64,000 bases of DNA from positions 4,057,859 through 4,121,858 of the forward strand of contig OZ025243.1 of assembly GCA_964019155.1 (NCBI GenBank). Reading direction: 5' to 3'. Under the pieces are notes generated by a model. It worked only from the letters and a program-made list of their open reading frames with translations. It did no database searches and had not been told where the DNA came from. This DNA is from Osedax fenrisi (taxonomy: Eukaryota; Annelida; Polychaeta; Sabellida; Siboglinidae). The translations under genes and the position numbers were made by a program. This document shows, in pieces, positions 47,427 to 60,135 of this stretch. How positions within the stretch are numbered: the first letter of the stretch is position 1; every line of letters starts with the position of its first letter.

Positions 47427-48587
47427 ATGCACTGGAATACGGGCAGACCGCAAGCCACGCAGTCCTCCAGGTCGATATCCACCAGCAACAACCGTCGCAA
47501 CCAATCCAGCGTATTCGACTCGGGTCAAGAGGTCACCAGCAGACCGGTGTCCGTCTGTAGGAAGCGTCACGTGACCGTACTACAACAACGTACCTCCTCC
47601 AATAACATACTAGCTCCGAACGTTATCGAGTCTCAGCAGCAACCGTCGTCAGCTCGAGGTGGAGCCACCAGTTCTCGAGGTAATACCGTCTGCTCTCCTG
47701 TCGTAGGGGGCGCCTCTAAAACTCGAGCCGATACACCTCCCACTCCTCGCACAGGTGGCGCGAGTAACACTCGATCTAACAACTGCTCCACCTCTCTCCT
47801 ACGCGGCGCCACTAGACTCGGAGCCAGCCAATCAGCTCGCTACACGTCGTACCTAAGACGCAGACGCTACACCGAAGCCCCCAGTAGACCGGACGTCACG
47901 TGGCTGATACCGGATCTAGACGCCACGCCTCAGCCTAGTATATTCGCCGATAGTCGCTTGTTCCGGGAAATAGACGCGCAGGATATCATGGTACCCGAAA
48001 CGGTTAATTATCCCGACCCTCGGACAGAAAGTAGTGTATCACGTGATGTATTAGCTCCTAATGACTCATCATCTGAAACTCTGACCTATAGAAGTGTATC
48101 ACGTGACGTTATAGCTCCAGATGAGTCACCGTCCGAAACTCCGGCCAGCGGTAGCGGAGCTGACCAGTTCGTACACGACGGACCCGTATGTCCGAATAGG
48201 TCAACGTCCGAGCTACGACCAGTGGTGGTCAGTAACGAGAGACCCGAGACGAGAAAGAAGTGGGGTAAACCTACGGAACTCGAGTTCAGCATTCCGAGCG
48301 AGATACCCCAGAAAACAAGACGGAAGTGGGACCTAAGCCATGTAAGCCGACTAGATCCGAGTTTAGGCTTCGCGGAACCTCGTAAAAACATCTCTAAAAA
48401 GCGTACGTTCACGAATAAGAAGAACGACGAGACATGTAGTGGCAACTCGCATCTCAACGACCTTCAAGAGATATCGCAATATTTCAATACTAATGATGCT
48501 GTGGTAAATACGAAATCGGAGAAAATGATTAGTAATCCTAGGCCTACATATGTAGTTAACAATACTGTATCGCGGAATGTTAAAAAG
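47427..48587 (+). CDS. Gene B, exon 1 (Ser/Thr/Arg-rich N-terminal half)
   Basis: 387 codons from an ATG in fair context (acaccATGC) to the donor AAG|GTTTAT, phase 0. Unspliced, the frame stops seven codons later. The product begins MHWNTGRPQATQSSRSIST and is low-complexity and basic. It has a degenerate repeat of about 16 residues (GGATSSRG, GGASKTRA, GGASNTRS, RGATRLGA), a 20-residue tandem repeat (SVSRDVLAPNDSSSET then SVSRDVIAPDESPSET), and a pair of RKKWG/RRKWD blocks. No enzyme motif, signal peptide or membrane segment. GC and CpG content are much higher than in the surroundings. Antisense ORFs over it are shadows. The family is unrecognised. Confidence 0.8.
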
Positions 48588-48619
48588 GTTTATACATATA
48601 TAACATGACTCATTTATAA

Positions 48620-48660
<41 letters not shown>

Positions 48661-48771
48661 AGTTTGTATGTGTGTGTTCATGAGTGTGTTTTATCTTTTG
48701 TTACAGTATTTATCTACTTAATTATTAATTTTAATTTTAATATATAATTCTACATTAAGTGTGAATTCATA

Positions 48772-48837
<66 letters not shown>

Positions 48838-50165
48838 GATGTGTGATCAAATTATATAAAAAATATTTATAATATTTAAAAAATTGTATTATTTCATATC
48901 TATGTACATGTATGGTGTGAAGGAGGTCCCATTTAAGATACGTATAATATATAGAGGGGGTCTTATTCACGCTATGGGTGTAAATAGATATCACGATACC
49001 CACTTAACATCATTGCAATGTAATATATTATAATTTACAAATGAATTAATACAAATTATAAAAGTATAGGTTAAATGATATAATTATTTAAAATAATATA
49101 ATTAAATATTTATTTTACTCGATACCCTATTCTAAATCAGTATTATTTATTCAATATCAATTTAATTAAGTAACTTTGATTCTAAAGATAATTTTACAGA
49201 CTTGAAAGTATTTATTGTGTCAGATAATTTCATAGAACATTATTTATAAGTTTAAAGTTTTTATATATTTATATATTATCATTAAAACAAAATAAGAATC
49301 ATCAAAATAAGAAAATAATAATAAGTGATGAAAATATATTTTAAATAAAAAATATGAGATATAGTTGAAAAATACTTTATTTTGAGGAAAAGCTTCTTTG
49401 ATTTATTATAAATATTATAACATATACATCTATATGTATATTTAATACTTTGAAAAATAAAATACTCGGTATAAAACTGGGTAGGTACCGGTATCACCTA
49501 TATAATTAAATGTTTATCACAATATATATTTGACTATGTTGGTTTTTGAGAAAGTTGTTTAAATTATTTATGATTATAATAATATATATATAGTATATAT
49601 GTTATATTTTATTAGTTTTTAATTGTTACATAGTCTGTGATAAGCTAAATAATTAGATGATAAAGAATATCATTAATGAGTTACAATATTGTATACATGT
49701 ATAAGTGCACTTATATAACACTATTACTTATATGGGCAGAATGTAAGGTAGAAATATTGCTATATATATACGTATATGTAATATATTAAAATTGCATTAT
49801 ATATAAACATATATAATATTTTTTATTAAATATATGTTTATATATAATATATATCTTAAAATATAAATTGTATTAGATATAAAGGCACTTTATTTCATAC
49901 TTGTATTATTTCATAGTATATATATAATATATGAGTACATTTTTGAATTTGATATTCGTAGAATATTTATATTTATATCGAAATAATAAATTCCAATTTA
50001 TATTATTGTATATGCTATATATGACTATATTGATAATATAAATAAATATACATATTTCAATGATAAAAGGAATACACTTTCTAGTTATCGATACTTATTT
50101 TATATAATAATAATATTATATACTTATACCAATGACCTTAATAATATATATGACCTACGTATACG
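48588..50165. other. Start of gene B intron 1
   Basis: AT-rich with (TA)n runs at about 48,622-48,650 and 48,779-48,833; nothing else gene-like until the LINE. Confidence 0.6.
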
Positions 50166-50169
50166 TACA

Positions 50170-50670
50170 ATGTTTTTTACAATTCTTTTTTATAATATTA
50201 GTTCTGAAAATATTCTAAATGAAATATTAGATGATCTTAATATGTCTTCTCATTATATAGGAAAAGTTAAGCTAGACACTAAAAATGTTGAAGCTTATAA
50301 AGTTGCAATGGGTGATGTTATTACTCCCTACCTATATAGTGCTTTCTATAATCTCCCCAATCGTGTCGATAAATACCCTAAGGTTTTCTTGAGACCTGAT
50401 CTCTCTTTTGATGAACGTGAAAAACGTCCTATACTAACCATTGGAGCTGATAATATGACTAAACACACAATATGTATATTCAATAATCGCAGCTCTCAAT
50501 ATGAACTAAGATATATAGTCACGAATGATGATGATACATCATACATTGATTGGAAAACATCTGTAACTTATTCATATGCAGATTATTTGAAATGGGCTAA
50601 ACAAGCTAAAATAATTAATAAAAATAGGTACTCGGATATTAGAAATAATGACATTTCAAAATCCAATTGA
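50170..50670 (+). pseudogene. LINE ORF1, C-terminal part
   Basis: 166 codons. Contains KVFLRPDLSFDEREKRP, matching the PDLxxxERE-type motif common near the C-terminus of LINE ORF1 proteins, and an Asp-rich tail. The N-terminal part (coiled coil or zinc finger) is absent, so the copy is 5'-truncated. Its TGA is followed in the same frame by ORF2. Confidence 0.6.
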
Positions 50671-53481
50671 CTAAATGGCCACCAGTGTCCCAAACTGTCT
50701 TATCCATTTTTAAAGGTATATTATTCTAACGCACGATCGCTATGTAATAAAATTCCTACACTTACTGCAATTGTTAACACCCTATTATATGATATTTTAA
50801 TTTTCACTGAAACATGGCTTACTAATAATATTACTAATGCTATGCTTTCACCAACTAATAATTATAATTTATACAGATTAGATAGGTTGAATGGTATACG
50901 TGGTGGTGGTATTTTATTATATATTAAATCGTCAATTCCGGTAATATGTTTAAATGAATTCTCTGTAAATAATATTGAACTGTTATGTATTAAAATATTT
51001 CATTATAGAATTGTTGTAATATATCGTCCCCCTAGCATGGATTTTGACGATACAATCAAGTTATGCACTATTATTAAAAATATATGTAAAAGTCCCGATT
51101 CATGCATTATGTTTGGTGATTTTAACTTCCCGGGTATAAATTGGTTATCCGGAAGTACGACTACCCAATCTGAAGAAGCTTTCTATAAAACAATTCAAGA
51201 GTCAGCATTATTACAATTGGTTAATTTTAATACTAGATCTGGCAATATGCTCGATTTAATTTTAACTAATATTAATAATTTATTGTCTTCTATAGATTAT
51301 ACTAACCCATTAGAATATGATAAGCATATAAGTGATCATTTATCAATTATCTGTAATATTTTGAAACCTGAATCTCAATAATTTATAAATAATCCAATTA
51401 CTAGTGTCCCTACACTTAATTTTAATAAAGTTAATATTAGATTTGAATTAATTAATATTCATTGGAAAAATATCCTTTCTAAATGTATAAAATGTGATGT
51501 AGCAATTAATACATTAATAAGCATTGTAATTGATATTTGTATTAAACATACCCCTATTTCAAAAAAAATGATTTATAAATATCCATTAAATATCAAAATT
51601 CTTCTGAATAAATGTCGGAAGTTACATAAAAATGTTAAAGACCAGTTTACACATAAACAATGGCGTGATTGTCAAAAGAAATGCTAGGAAACTATTCATT
51701 CTGTAAATTTGGATAATGAGCAACGTATTTTAACATCGGGTAACAAATCTTCTTTTTTTAATTATGTTAATAAACAGTTGCATAAAACTAATACTATATC
51801 CCCATTAAAATGTATTTATGATCCATCTAAGATTAATTTAACTGATATTGATAAGGCTATATGTCTTTATGATCAATTCCCATCCATATTTACAATTCCA
51901 TCCACAGGCATTATTCATTCATTCAGGAAACCTTCCAAATTAACACCTAAATTAACTTTTGATAAATACTCAATTACACCAGAAATAGTGAGAAAATGTG
52001 CATGTTTATTACCAAATAAATTTAATGTTTCACCTGATGGTTTATCCAAGGGTTTACTAAAAAATCTTTCATTTGAATTATGTTATCCATTATCAATTGT
52101 TTTCACTAGAATTCTGAATGATGGGATATGCCCATTAATTTGGAAAAAATCTAATATTACAGCTTTATATAAAAAAGGCGACTCAACACTACCATCAAAT
52201 TATAGACCAATTAGTATATTATCATCTACGCTCATTCTCTATGAAAAAATATTAAGCTATTATTTATCTTACTATTTAAGATTCAACGGCCTCATATGTT
52301 CTGAACAGTATGGTTTTCTTTCGGGGAAATCTACCCAATTACAACTAATTGAATTCTATAGGAACATTATGAGGTCAATGAATAGTCATATGTTCGCTGA
52401 TGTTGCTTATATTGATATGACAAAATCATTTGACAAGGTATCACATACTAAATTATTACATAAGATATATAATCTTGGTATATGTGGGAATGTGTATTCC
52501 TGGTTTGAATCATATCTCAAAAATAGGTTACAAAGAGTTAAGGTTAATGATCAATATAGTGATTTTACTAATGTAACTTCAGGAGTACCACAGGGTTCTG
52601 TGATAGGTCCTCTCCTCTTTCTGATTTATATAAATGATCTACCTACTATTTTTAAACCACAAATAATCACCTCACTTATTGCAGATGATGCTAAAATATC
52701 AATTATCTATAAATCTATAGATGATCGGAAGGTTCTGCAATCCAGGCTATTTGAACTATCATCCTGGATGTGTAAATGGGACCTTGAACTTGCCATTCAA
52801 AAATGTTCAATTATGACATTTGGGAATATCAATACACATTCGTATACTATAAATAATATTCAATTAAATAGTCTAACAGAGTTTAAAGATCTTGGAATAA
52901 TTTTTAACACTAAACTGACATTTGACACTCATATAAATCAAATGTGAAGCAAAGCTTTTACTATTCTGAATATTATATTTAGATGCTTTATTATTAATGA
53001 CTATTGTTACCTAACAAAAGCCTTTATAACATATGTTAGACCTTTATTAGAATATAATTCTTATATTTGGAACCCTTCTAATATATATGTAGGCCTACAA
53101 AATAAAATTGAAAAAGTCCAAAGGACATTCACTAAAAGGCATTTCTATAGATGTGGTATACCATATACAAATTATGAAAATAGGTTATTATTCTTAAACT
53201 TAACTTCATTATCTCAACGCAGGTTACGGGCTGATCTGATTCTTGCCTATAAAATTATAAATGGTCTAGTTGATGTTAATTGCTCGGGGCTACTTGAAAC
53301 GTATTCATCAAGAAGTCGAGGTCCTTCCATTAAAGTTCGAAAAGACAAATGCAAGACTAATGTTACTCTGAATTATTTTAGTAATCGTATTTCAACTCCT
53401 TGGAATTTTCTATATAATTATACGTGTTCAGCAACTTCGGTCAATCAATTTATTACAAGGCTTGATAATTCATTGTATTAA
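50671..53481 (+). pseudogene. LINE ORF2: endonuclease plus reverse transcriptase with three nonsense codons
   Basis: One frame from 50,671 to the natural stop at 53,481, broken only by TAA at 51,379, TAG at 51,685 and TGA at 52,945. Endonuclease: VYYSNARSLCNKI, IFTETWLTNNI, RGGGILLYI, VVIYRPPSMDFDD, MFGDFNFPGINWL, SDHLSIIC. Reverse transcriptase: SNYRPISILSSTLILYEKIL, VAYIDMTKSFDKVSH, SGVPQGSVIGPLLFLIYIND, LIADDAKI. The catalytic box is IADD rather than F/YADD, a likely inactivating change. The C-terminal part after the TGA includes FITYVRPLLEYNSYIWNPS. No in-frame ATG is seen before 50,842. Confidence 0.9.
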
Positions 53482-53908
53482 TATTTAAATTTTATTTTAT
53501 TATATTAATTTTTATTATTCAATTATTATATTAGTTTATTTTTAGTTTTATGGGGTGTAATTTATTCGGTTGCATTCTCTTTATCATTATTTATCGGGTA
53601 TTACGTGTGTCAGTGGACAAACTATTGGGTCAAGTTTGTACCCCCAAGGCACAGGGATTGAGGACCCCTTTCCCTAAAGTTGATACGGTGATTAAGAGCT
53701 TGCATCTGAATAATTCCCCTTTTTTTTATTATTATTTTTTTATTATATCATTTGTTAATTTAAATCTTAACCATATGTAACATGGCATTTATAAATCATT
53801 ATATATATTCGTTTATATTCGTTATTTGTTTTTTTTTATTATTATTATTGTTTTATGTCATTTTGTTTATTTTAAACAATAAACTATATCTATCTATCTA
53901 TCTAATGT

Positions 53909-54447
53909 AAAATGTGCTATCTAACCAGCATATAATCGACATATTAAAAGTGCCGATTAAAAAGTATAATTACTATAATTAGAGATATTACTATAGTTTA
54001 AGTAAATAAGTTTAATAGAAACATACTTATGAGTAAATATATCAGGAACATAAATATTTAAGAGAAGACGAAGTAAAATAAGACAAAATAGATACTAAAA
54101 CGATTGTTACATTCGAGGAAAATATACAATTATAATTATACCGAGTGCAATGTTAACACAAGTAATAATATATAAATGTATGGTTTGAACTTATCTGACT
54201 ATCTTATTAACCTATCTATTTCGAAATAGTATATATATATATGTTAAAGTAGAATAGCCTGTCATTAATGTGTTCATTATACATTATAACTTATAATAAA
54301 TAAATATGCCTTTATTCGATAATATTCTATAGAATCATTAGTACCTATCTAACACACACACACAAATACATAAAGTAAATATATACGCATATCTGTTTAT
54401 AGAATATAAGCAGTTGCATACCTTCGTGTACACCATTATTATTGCAG
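53909..54447. other. End of gene B intron 1
   Basis: AT-rich, without repeats of note beyond a short (CA)n near 54,350-54,365. Confidence 0.6.
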
Positions 54448-54520
54448 GGTCTTAGAAGATCAAGCTCAACGATGTTTTCGCCACCTTCAGGAAACACGAA
54501 CACCACCGCAGAAAGTCAAG
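54448..54520 (+). CDS. Gene B, exon 2
   Basis: Acceptor cattattattgcag, donor AAG|GTCAGT. Enters in phase 0 (GLRRSSSTMFSPPSGNTNTT, then AESQ) and leaves after the first base of a codon (phase 1). That base G plus the TT that opens exon 3 makes a Val codon, so the frame is preserved. Ser/Thr/Asn-rich, in keeping with the disordered first half. Confidence 0.72.
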
Positions 54521-54602
54521 GTCAGTCACTGCACACGCACAATGTACGATGTACACATATGTTTTACAATCCGGTATTAACAGATCCGTATACTGATATC
54601 AG

Positions 54603-54638
<36 letters not shown>

Positions 54639-54990
54639 AATTCTAATGTTAGGTTATGTTGTGCTGATAGTTCGATAAGTTTATGAAACATTATATATAA
54701 GTTCACTCTGGTTCATTATGATTAACCAATTTGATTATTATTATTGCTTTAACCAGAGAGTCCCTGCTTTAACTCTCGATGATGACAATATATTAAATAG
54801 TGGCGTATATTCGCAAATTTTGCAGTGTGGCTTCATATTAATATGTTATAACTATAAAGTTAAAACAATAGCTAATTAGCATACGTTTGTGAGTGACTTT
54901 CGAATTTAAAACGCGCGAAAAGAAATAATATAAATCTAAAAAACGTAAACCATTATATCTATAATTACGATGTTCACATACTTTCATTTA

Positions 54991-55031
<41 letters not shown>

Positions 55032-55151
55032 TACATATATTTACATATATATTTACATATATATTTACATAGATAATACCTAGCGTACTTCACGTATAAA
55101 TAACCCTTACCCCTTAGGTAACCCTTAATAACCCTTACCCCTTACAAACAG
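54521..55151. other. Gene B intron 2
   Basis: 631 bp with (TA)n at about 54,606-54,635 and 54,994-55,026 and a run of ACCCTTA-type repeats just before the acceptor (ccttacaaacag). Confidence 0.6.
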
Positions 55152-55705
55152 TTCTGCGCCAGGATGTGTACGCGATGCCCCCGTACCACGAAGACGGCGT
55201 TCATCCTATGGGCAAACACATCACCATGAGAGATGTCGCGGATATCAAGAAAACGTTCAACGTCGACGATATCGCCGAGATTCCCCGAGAATACGAGAGA
55301 TTAATGAAACTAAAAGAGGGCGTGAAAGGGGGCGTGGTTACCGAGGAAGATGACACGTCGTATCGAGCCAAGTACCGGTCTGGGAGGGAAAGTAACGAGA
55401 GAGGCGAGGAGGATAGAGTTCTGCCAATGGAACGGCTAGTACTTCACTACGACGGACACATCAGCCCCAAGAGAGAAGCTGAGATGAAGCGTATATTCGG
55501 GGTGTCGAGTTTACAGGAGATTCGAGATAAACACCGTCGCTCTATGGAAGGAGACGAAAAGTTTTATACCGAACATAAAAATAGAGAAAATCGAGAAATT
55601 CCAGCGAAATACAAATTCTTAACTATCGACGAAGCACTAGAAATTGTCGATTGTGCAAGTAGGTTTATACATAAAAAAGGTATATTAAGATATACAGGGA
55701 TATAA
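55152..55705 (+). CDS. Gene B, exon 3 (charged C-terminal domain with internal repeat)
   Basis: Phase-1 acceptor continuing exon 2: V LRQDVYAMPPYHEDG... Two related blocks 80 residues apart, KHITMRDVADIKKTFNVDD... and GHISPKREAEMKRIFGVSS..., share H-I-[TS], K, F-x-V, E-I, R and M. This suggests a duplicated helical module, unnamed to me. The open frame runs to a TAA at 55,705 (spliced total 595 residues). However, composition turns AT-rich and repetitive after 55,658, where GCAA|GTAGGT is a possible phase-1 donor. The true exon may end there, with further exons downstream not found. Confidence 0.72.
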
Positions 55706-56035
55706 TGGTATACTAAGATATAAAATTGAATATAAAAATGAAAAAAATAAAATAAAATCATGAATTATAATTAATGATATGATTATTATTATGCTTTTAA
55801 ATTATTCTTTATATATTGAAAGTAAAACACATAAGCTGTAGATTGAAACACATTAGTTACACCAAATAATTGATACGTTTTATCTATTAAATAAAATACT
55901 ATTACATTTAATGTTATATGATTACCTATAAAGTATAGTCTATTCTATAGTCTACACTAGAGTCTATATTATAGTATAGTCCGCTCTTAAATAATAATAA
56001 AATAATAAATTAGAGAATAGAGAATTATTATATTA
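55706..56035. other. AT-rich spacer downstream of gene B exon 3
   Basis: No repeat or gene recognised; short TAGTCTA repeats at 55,935-55,980. Confidence 0.5.
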
Positions 56036-56039
56036 ATAT

Positions 56040-57590
56040 TTGTAAGCTTTAGCCTATCCCATAGCATTTTGGTGCCATATGATCGCGGGCATAGGAGGGT
56101 AAGGGGCATGGGTCACAGGGGCATATGCCCTACGGCGTACACCCCTATAGGGGTGACCTTGAGTTCCTCACAATCCTTCTCCAATGAATTCGACCATTCG
56201 CCGCTCGAAATAATTCGCCCATTTCGCGACCGGTCTATTCAAAGATGTTGTCCGGCCATTAAGTCCTTGGTCCAATCCTACTCCTCTTCTGTCCATCCAC
56301 GGTTCATTGCGGAATAGTTTTGGCATTAGTGTTATTAGTGACCATACCATTTCAGTTCCTCTCAATCACCATCGCGAGTAGTTCTGAATGTGGTCACAAT
56401 TCATTTGTGACCCTTTTTCTTACTTCGACATTTGTCATTCGATCTATATAGATGATGTTGAGTAATCTTAAGATTACTATAATTATTACTTAAGATAAGA
56501 ATTCTTATACATCGCATATCAAGTGTTTTGATTTTACGTTTTAGTTCTTTGTTTAAGGTCCAATATTTACTGAGTGATCGCATCAGTTTGATCTTGAATT
56601 GTATAGTTACTGACTTTTCATTCAAAATGATGTTCAGTTTAGCACCTTGATCGTCTGTACGGTCCAGGGTAGCCTATATCCGATGTCGATTCCGTATCAT
56701 CAGTGATACTTTCGATATATTTGAATTTGTTGACTATTAGTGGTTTATCATCTATTTTTATTTCTGAGATGAAATGTACTTCTGAATTAGGCATTATATT
56801 CACATTTGTCTCGTTGATCTCCATACCATACCTTTTCAATGGCTGATCTAATTTACGGATTAAGCTTATAAGTTCTGAGCCCATCTAATATCATCCACAA
56901 ATCGTAGGTATGTGAACCATTATCCGCCAATCTTTACTGCTCCTTCGTGTTTTCCAGCGTTTCATTCGTAATCTTTTCCAACTTAATATTAAAAATTGTC
57001 CAAGAGAAATCACGGTCTTAGACCAATTGGTGCTTTAAACCATTTTCCTATATTACCATCAATATATATTACACTCGTTGCTTTGCTATATGGAGTATCT
57101 ATTGTTTTGATTAGTTTAGCGTTGATATTGAATTATGCCACGGCAGCTCATAGTGCTTTGTTCAATATTCTATCCTAAGATCTTTTAAAATAAATAAATG
57201 ATAGGTATATATATATAATGGTTATGTAAGGTATATTTTTCCGAAATTAATCTTAAGGTGAAAATATGTTCCCTGGTAGTACTTCTACCAACTCCGAATC
57301 CGGATTATTGTTCGGCAATACATTTGTCAGTTTTATGTTGCTGTCTACGCATACTTATGTTCAGATTAATTTTTCTTTAGCGTGAGAACACTTATTGTTC
57401 TATTAAAAAATATGAATATAGTTATACTATTTATAGTTTTCATATTTGTAATGACTTCCTTTCTCGTGTAAAGTAATACTTAACGATCTAGTCCACTCTG
57501 CTGGCAAGGTTTTCGTATAACATATTTTATTACATATTTCTTTGAATAACCTAATTAGAAAGTCACCTCCTATTTCAGTAATTCCGTGGG
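56040..57590 (-). pseudogene. RTE-like LINE relic
   Basis: Minus strand, many frame breaks. Near 57,560-57,470: FKEICNKICYTKTLPAEWTR. Near 57,340-57,250: DKCIAEQ-stop-SGFGVGRSTT (family: AEEQSGFRxGRST). At 56,884-56,639: PLKRYGMEINETNVNIM and NKFKYIESI. At 56,625-56,401: TIQFKIKLMRSLSKYWTLNK. Same family type as the 41.2-kb relic. Plus-strand ORFs across it are shadows. Confidence 0.75.
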
Positions 57591-57599
57591 TAGATTATC

Positions 57600-59568
57600 A
57601 TATCCTGAATATACCAATATATATTTATATATATACTAACGATTATATTATTTATGTACACTTATATACATAATTAACCACGTCGACATAGGCAACATCT
57701 GATAATATCGAGGTACATACATATGTTTATAATACAGTATTAGTTTAATTGCCTGTTGAAAAAACATATATTTATGATCGCTAATGTTTCTGTTGGGACG
57801 TAGGCCATAGTATCATTGATACGAATTTATTTATTAAAGAGGATTAGTATATTATATTCATATATATATATATATATATAATATTTTATCGACTTTATAA
57901 ACCGATAAATGTATATGAAATTGGTTAATAATTATTAAGGGACAAGCGTTAGTTTTCTTTTTTCTAACAATAACGTTTCTTACTTATAATAAAAACTAAA
58001 TATACTTTTAATTATATGTGTATCATATCCATATTTATATATTCATAAGACCTTATCGATAAGATCGACCTATATAATATCATCTATATATATATTATTT
58101 ATAAACTATAAAAACTTTATAAATATTAATCTAACGGTTCTAACGTTGTAATCATATAAACATTATAAATTGTGTAAACATTCAGAGATAAGAGTGTATA
58201 AATGTTGTGTATAATAAATAATATATAATCATGTGTATTATATTTTATACATGAGTATGTTTGTAATGCACAAATAAGGCACTTTTAAAATTTTTTAATA
58301 ACATATTATACATCATTATAAAGACAATATATATATTTTAATATTTTAAAATAATGTATAAACAATAAATAAAAACCTACTCCCCCTTAAAGGTACGTAA
58401 TAATACCGACAACATATAACGAGAACAATTAATAAAATGTAAAATACATGTATTTTACATTTTACATTTTACAGATGCATCTAAACAATAATGAATTATA
58501 ATTAATCAATCAGATACAAAGTAGCTAGAATTGTAATGTCAAATATGTACCTAACCAAGTTCGTGGCGTCACATTTTGAATATATGATTGCTTATAAGCA
58601 ATATATTAGTATTATAAATATCTGAAATTATCACTGAAATAAGAATACGTGTAAACATTACTGTTATAGAATTATTAAACATAATTCAAAATATAATTCC
58701 TTTAATTCCTTTAATAATACGTATTATAGTGTATACACTATTAGGTAATCCGATATAAGAGTTGTTGAATCTGATAACATGCATATATAGTAGTTTGCGT
58801 AGTATTTATAGTTTGTTAGGATAAAAGGTGAATCCGTATGTAAGATATATATAGACTATAGTATATTATATACTGTATATAGCCTATTATTATTTATTAT
58901 TTATTATTATCAGATTTAGGTTTTTACATCAGGATGATTATAGAAGCAGAGCTTATCAAGATGATTACCATTATATTTTAATGACAAGTACAATAACTAA
59001 AATTAAATAATATTGAAATGACTTCCTGTTTACACTAAATTCGAAATTATCATTTATTTAATAAATAGTTAAATACAGCGGATTACACCTGTGTTTATAT
59101 TGAAAGTGAGCGATATTATACGTTATTTAAGTTACTTTATCATAAACATACGATACTTGGAATCACCTAGTTAATTGTAATATTAGATGTATTAGATGGG
59201 TACTTTCTTATTTAAGGATTTATAACGAAGCTATTTATTTAAAAAAGTTAAAACCTTTATGTCCATATCGACATGTGACCCGTCTCAGTTTGCCTGGCTA
59301 ATGTAATCATATTTAATGATGGGTAAATGTCAATATTTACTAAATATCGATATTTATTAGGGTAATTTTATTTTATAAGATGGGTGTTTACTATTTATTA
59401 GTTACATAATACTATACCCTAACCGCGGTTATAACTTAGCCCTACTAAAAACGAATATAATGGTAGTAAGCGCTAGTTATTAAACTTAAACTTAATTACT
59501 ATTTCTATATGTATATATATATATATATATATATACACACGTATACGTATATTTATATATATTAGTGC

Positions 59569-59605
<37 letters not shown>

Positions 59606-60086
59606 TAATAGTATTACAAAATATAACATATAATATAATTATGAATAATCATTATACTATAGTTTATAATAATAGATAATATATATAATAATCTGTATAT
59701 ATATATACTTTAGATTATAAATACAGAGGTAACATTATACACTGTATAATATACACTGTATATTACCCACTATATACTATATAATGAATACTTTACGATA
59801 GTGTGTACATTAAGTCGGGTGTAATTTAGTTATTTTTAGCTTAGACACCTGTGATTAGTATTGTTCAATAATTATGCAGTGTATGGTGTATATTTTAAAG
59901 TGTAAAGTACGCTGTATATCTATATGGTTACATACAGTGCATACTCTACAGTTGTATACAATTTGTTTATATATTTATATATAAGAAGATTAATTTATTA
60001 TATATTGATAAATATAAATATGTAAATATATTAATATATCACTTTATTATATATTACAATAGTTGATACATATAGCGATTAAATAT

Positions 60087-60134
<48 letters not shown>
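57600..60134. other. Long AT-rich spacer
   Basis: No gene found. Contains the perfect 24-bp palindrome at 58,437-58,460 (half-site ATGTAAAATACA), an ACCGAC-type motif at 58,400 resembling that near the CACTA-like element, and (TA)n runs at about 59,512-59,536, 59,572-59,601 and 60,085-60,133. Confidence 0.55.

Positions 60135-60135
<1 letters not shown>

Larger units (their letters stand above)
50170..53908 (+). mobile_element. LINE inside gene B intron 1
   Basis: Sense orientation relative to gene B. It has the C-terminal part of ORF1, the whole of ORF2, and a 3' UTR ending AATAAACTATA(TCTA)n at about 53,880-53,908. A different lineage from the 19.8-kb LINE, and the same tail as the stub at 45.6 kb. 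It is inactive only through stop codons as far as visible, plus 5' truncation. Confidence 0.88.

Noticed and set aside
48086..48457. 123-codon antisense ORF over gene B exon 1
   Set aside because: Shadow of the sense coding frame, whose splice and repeat structure supports it.
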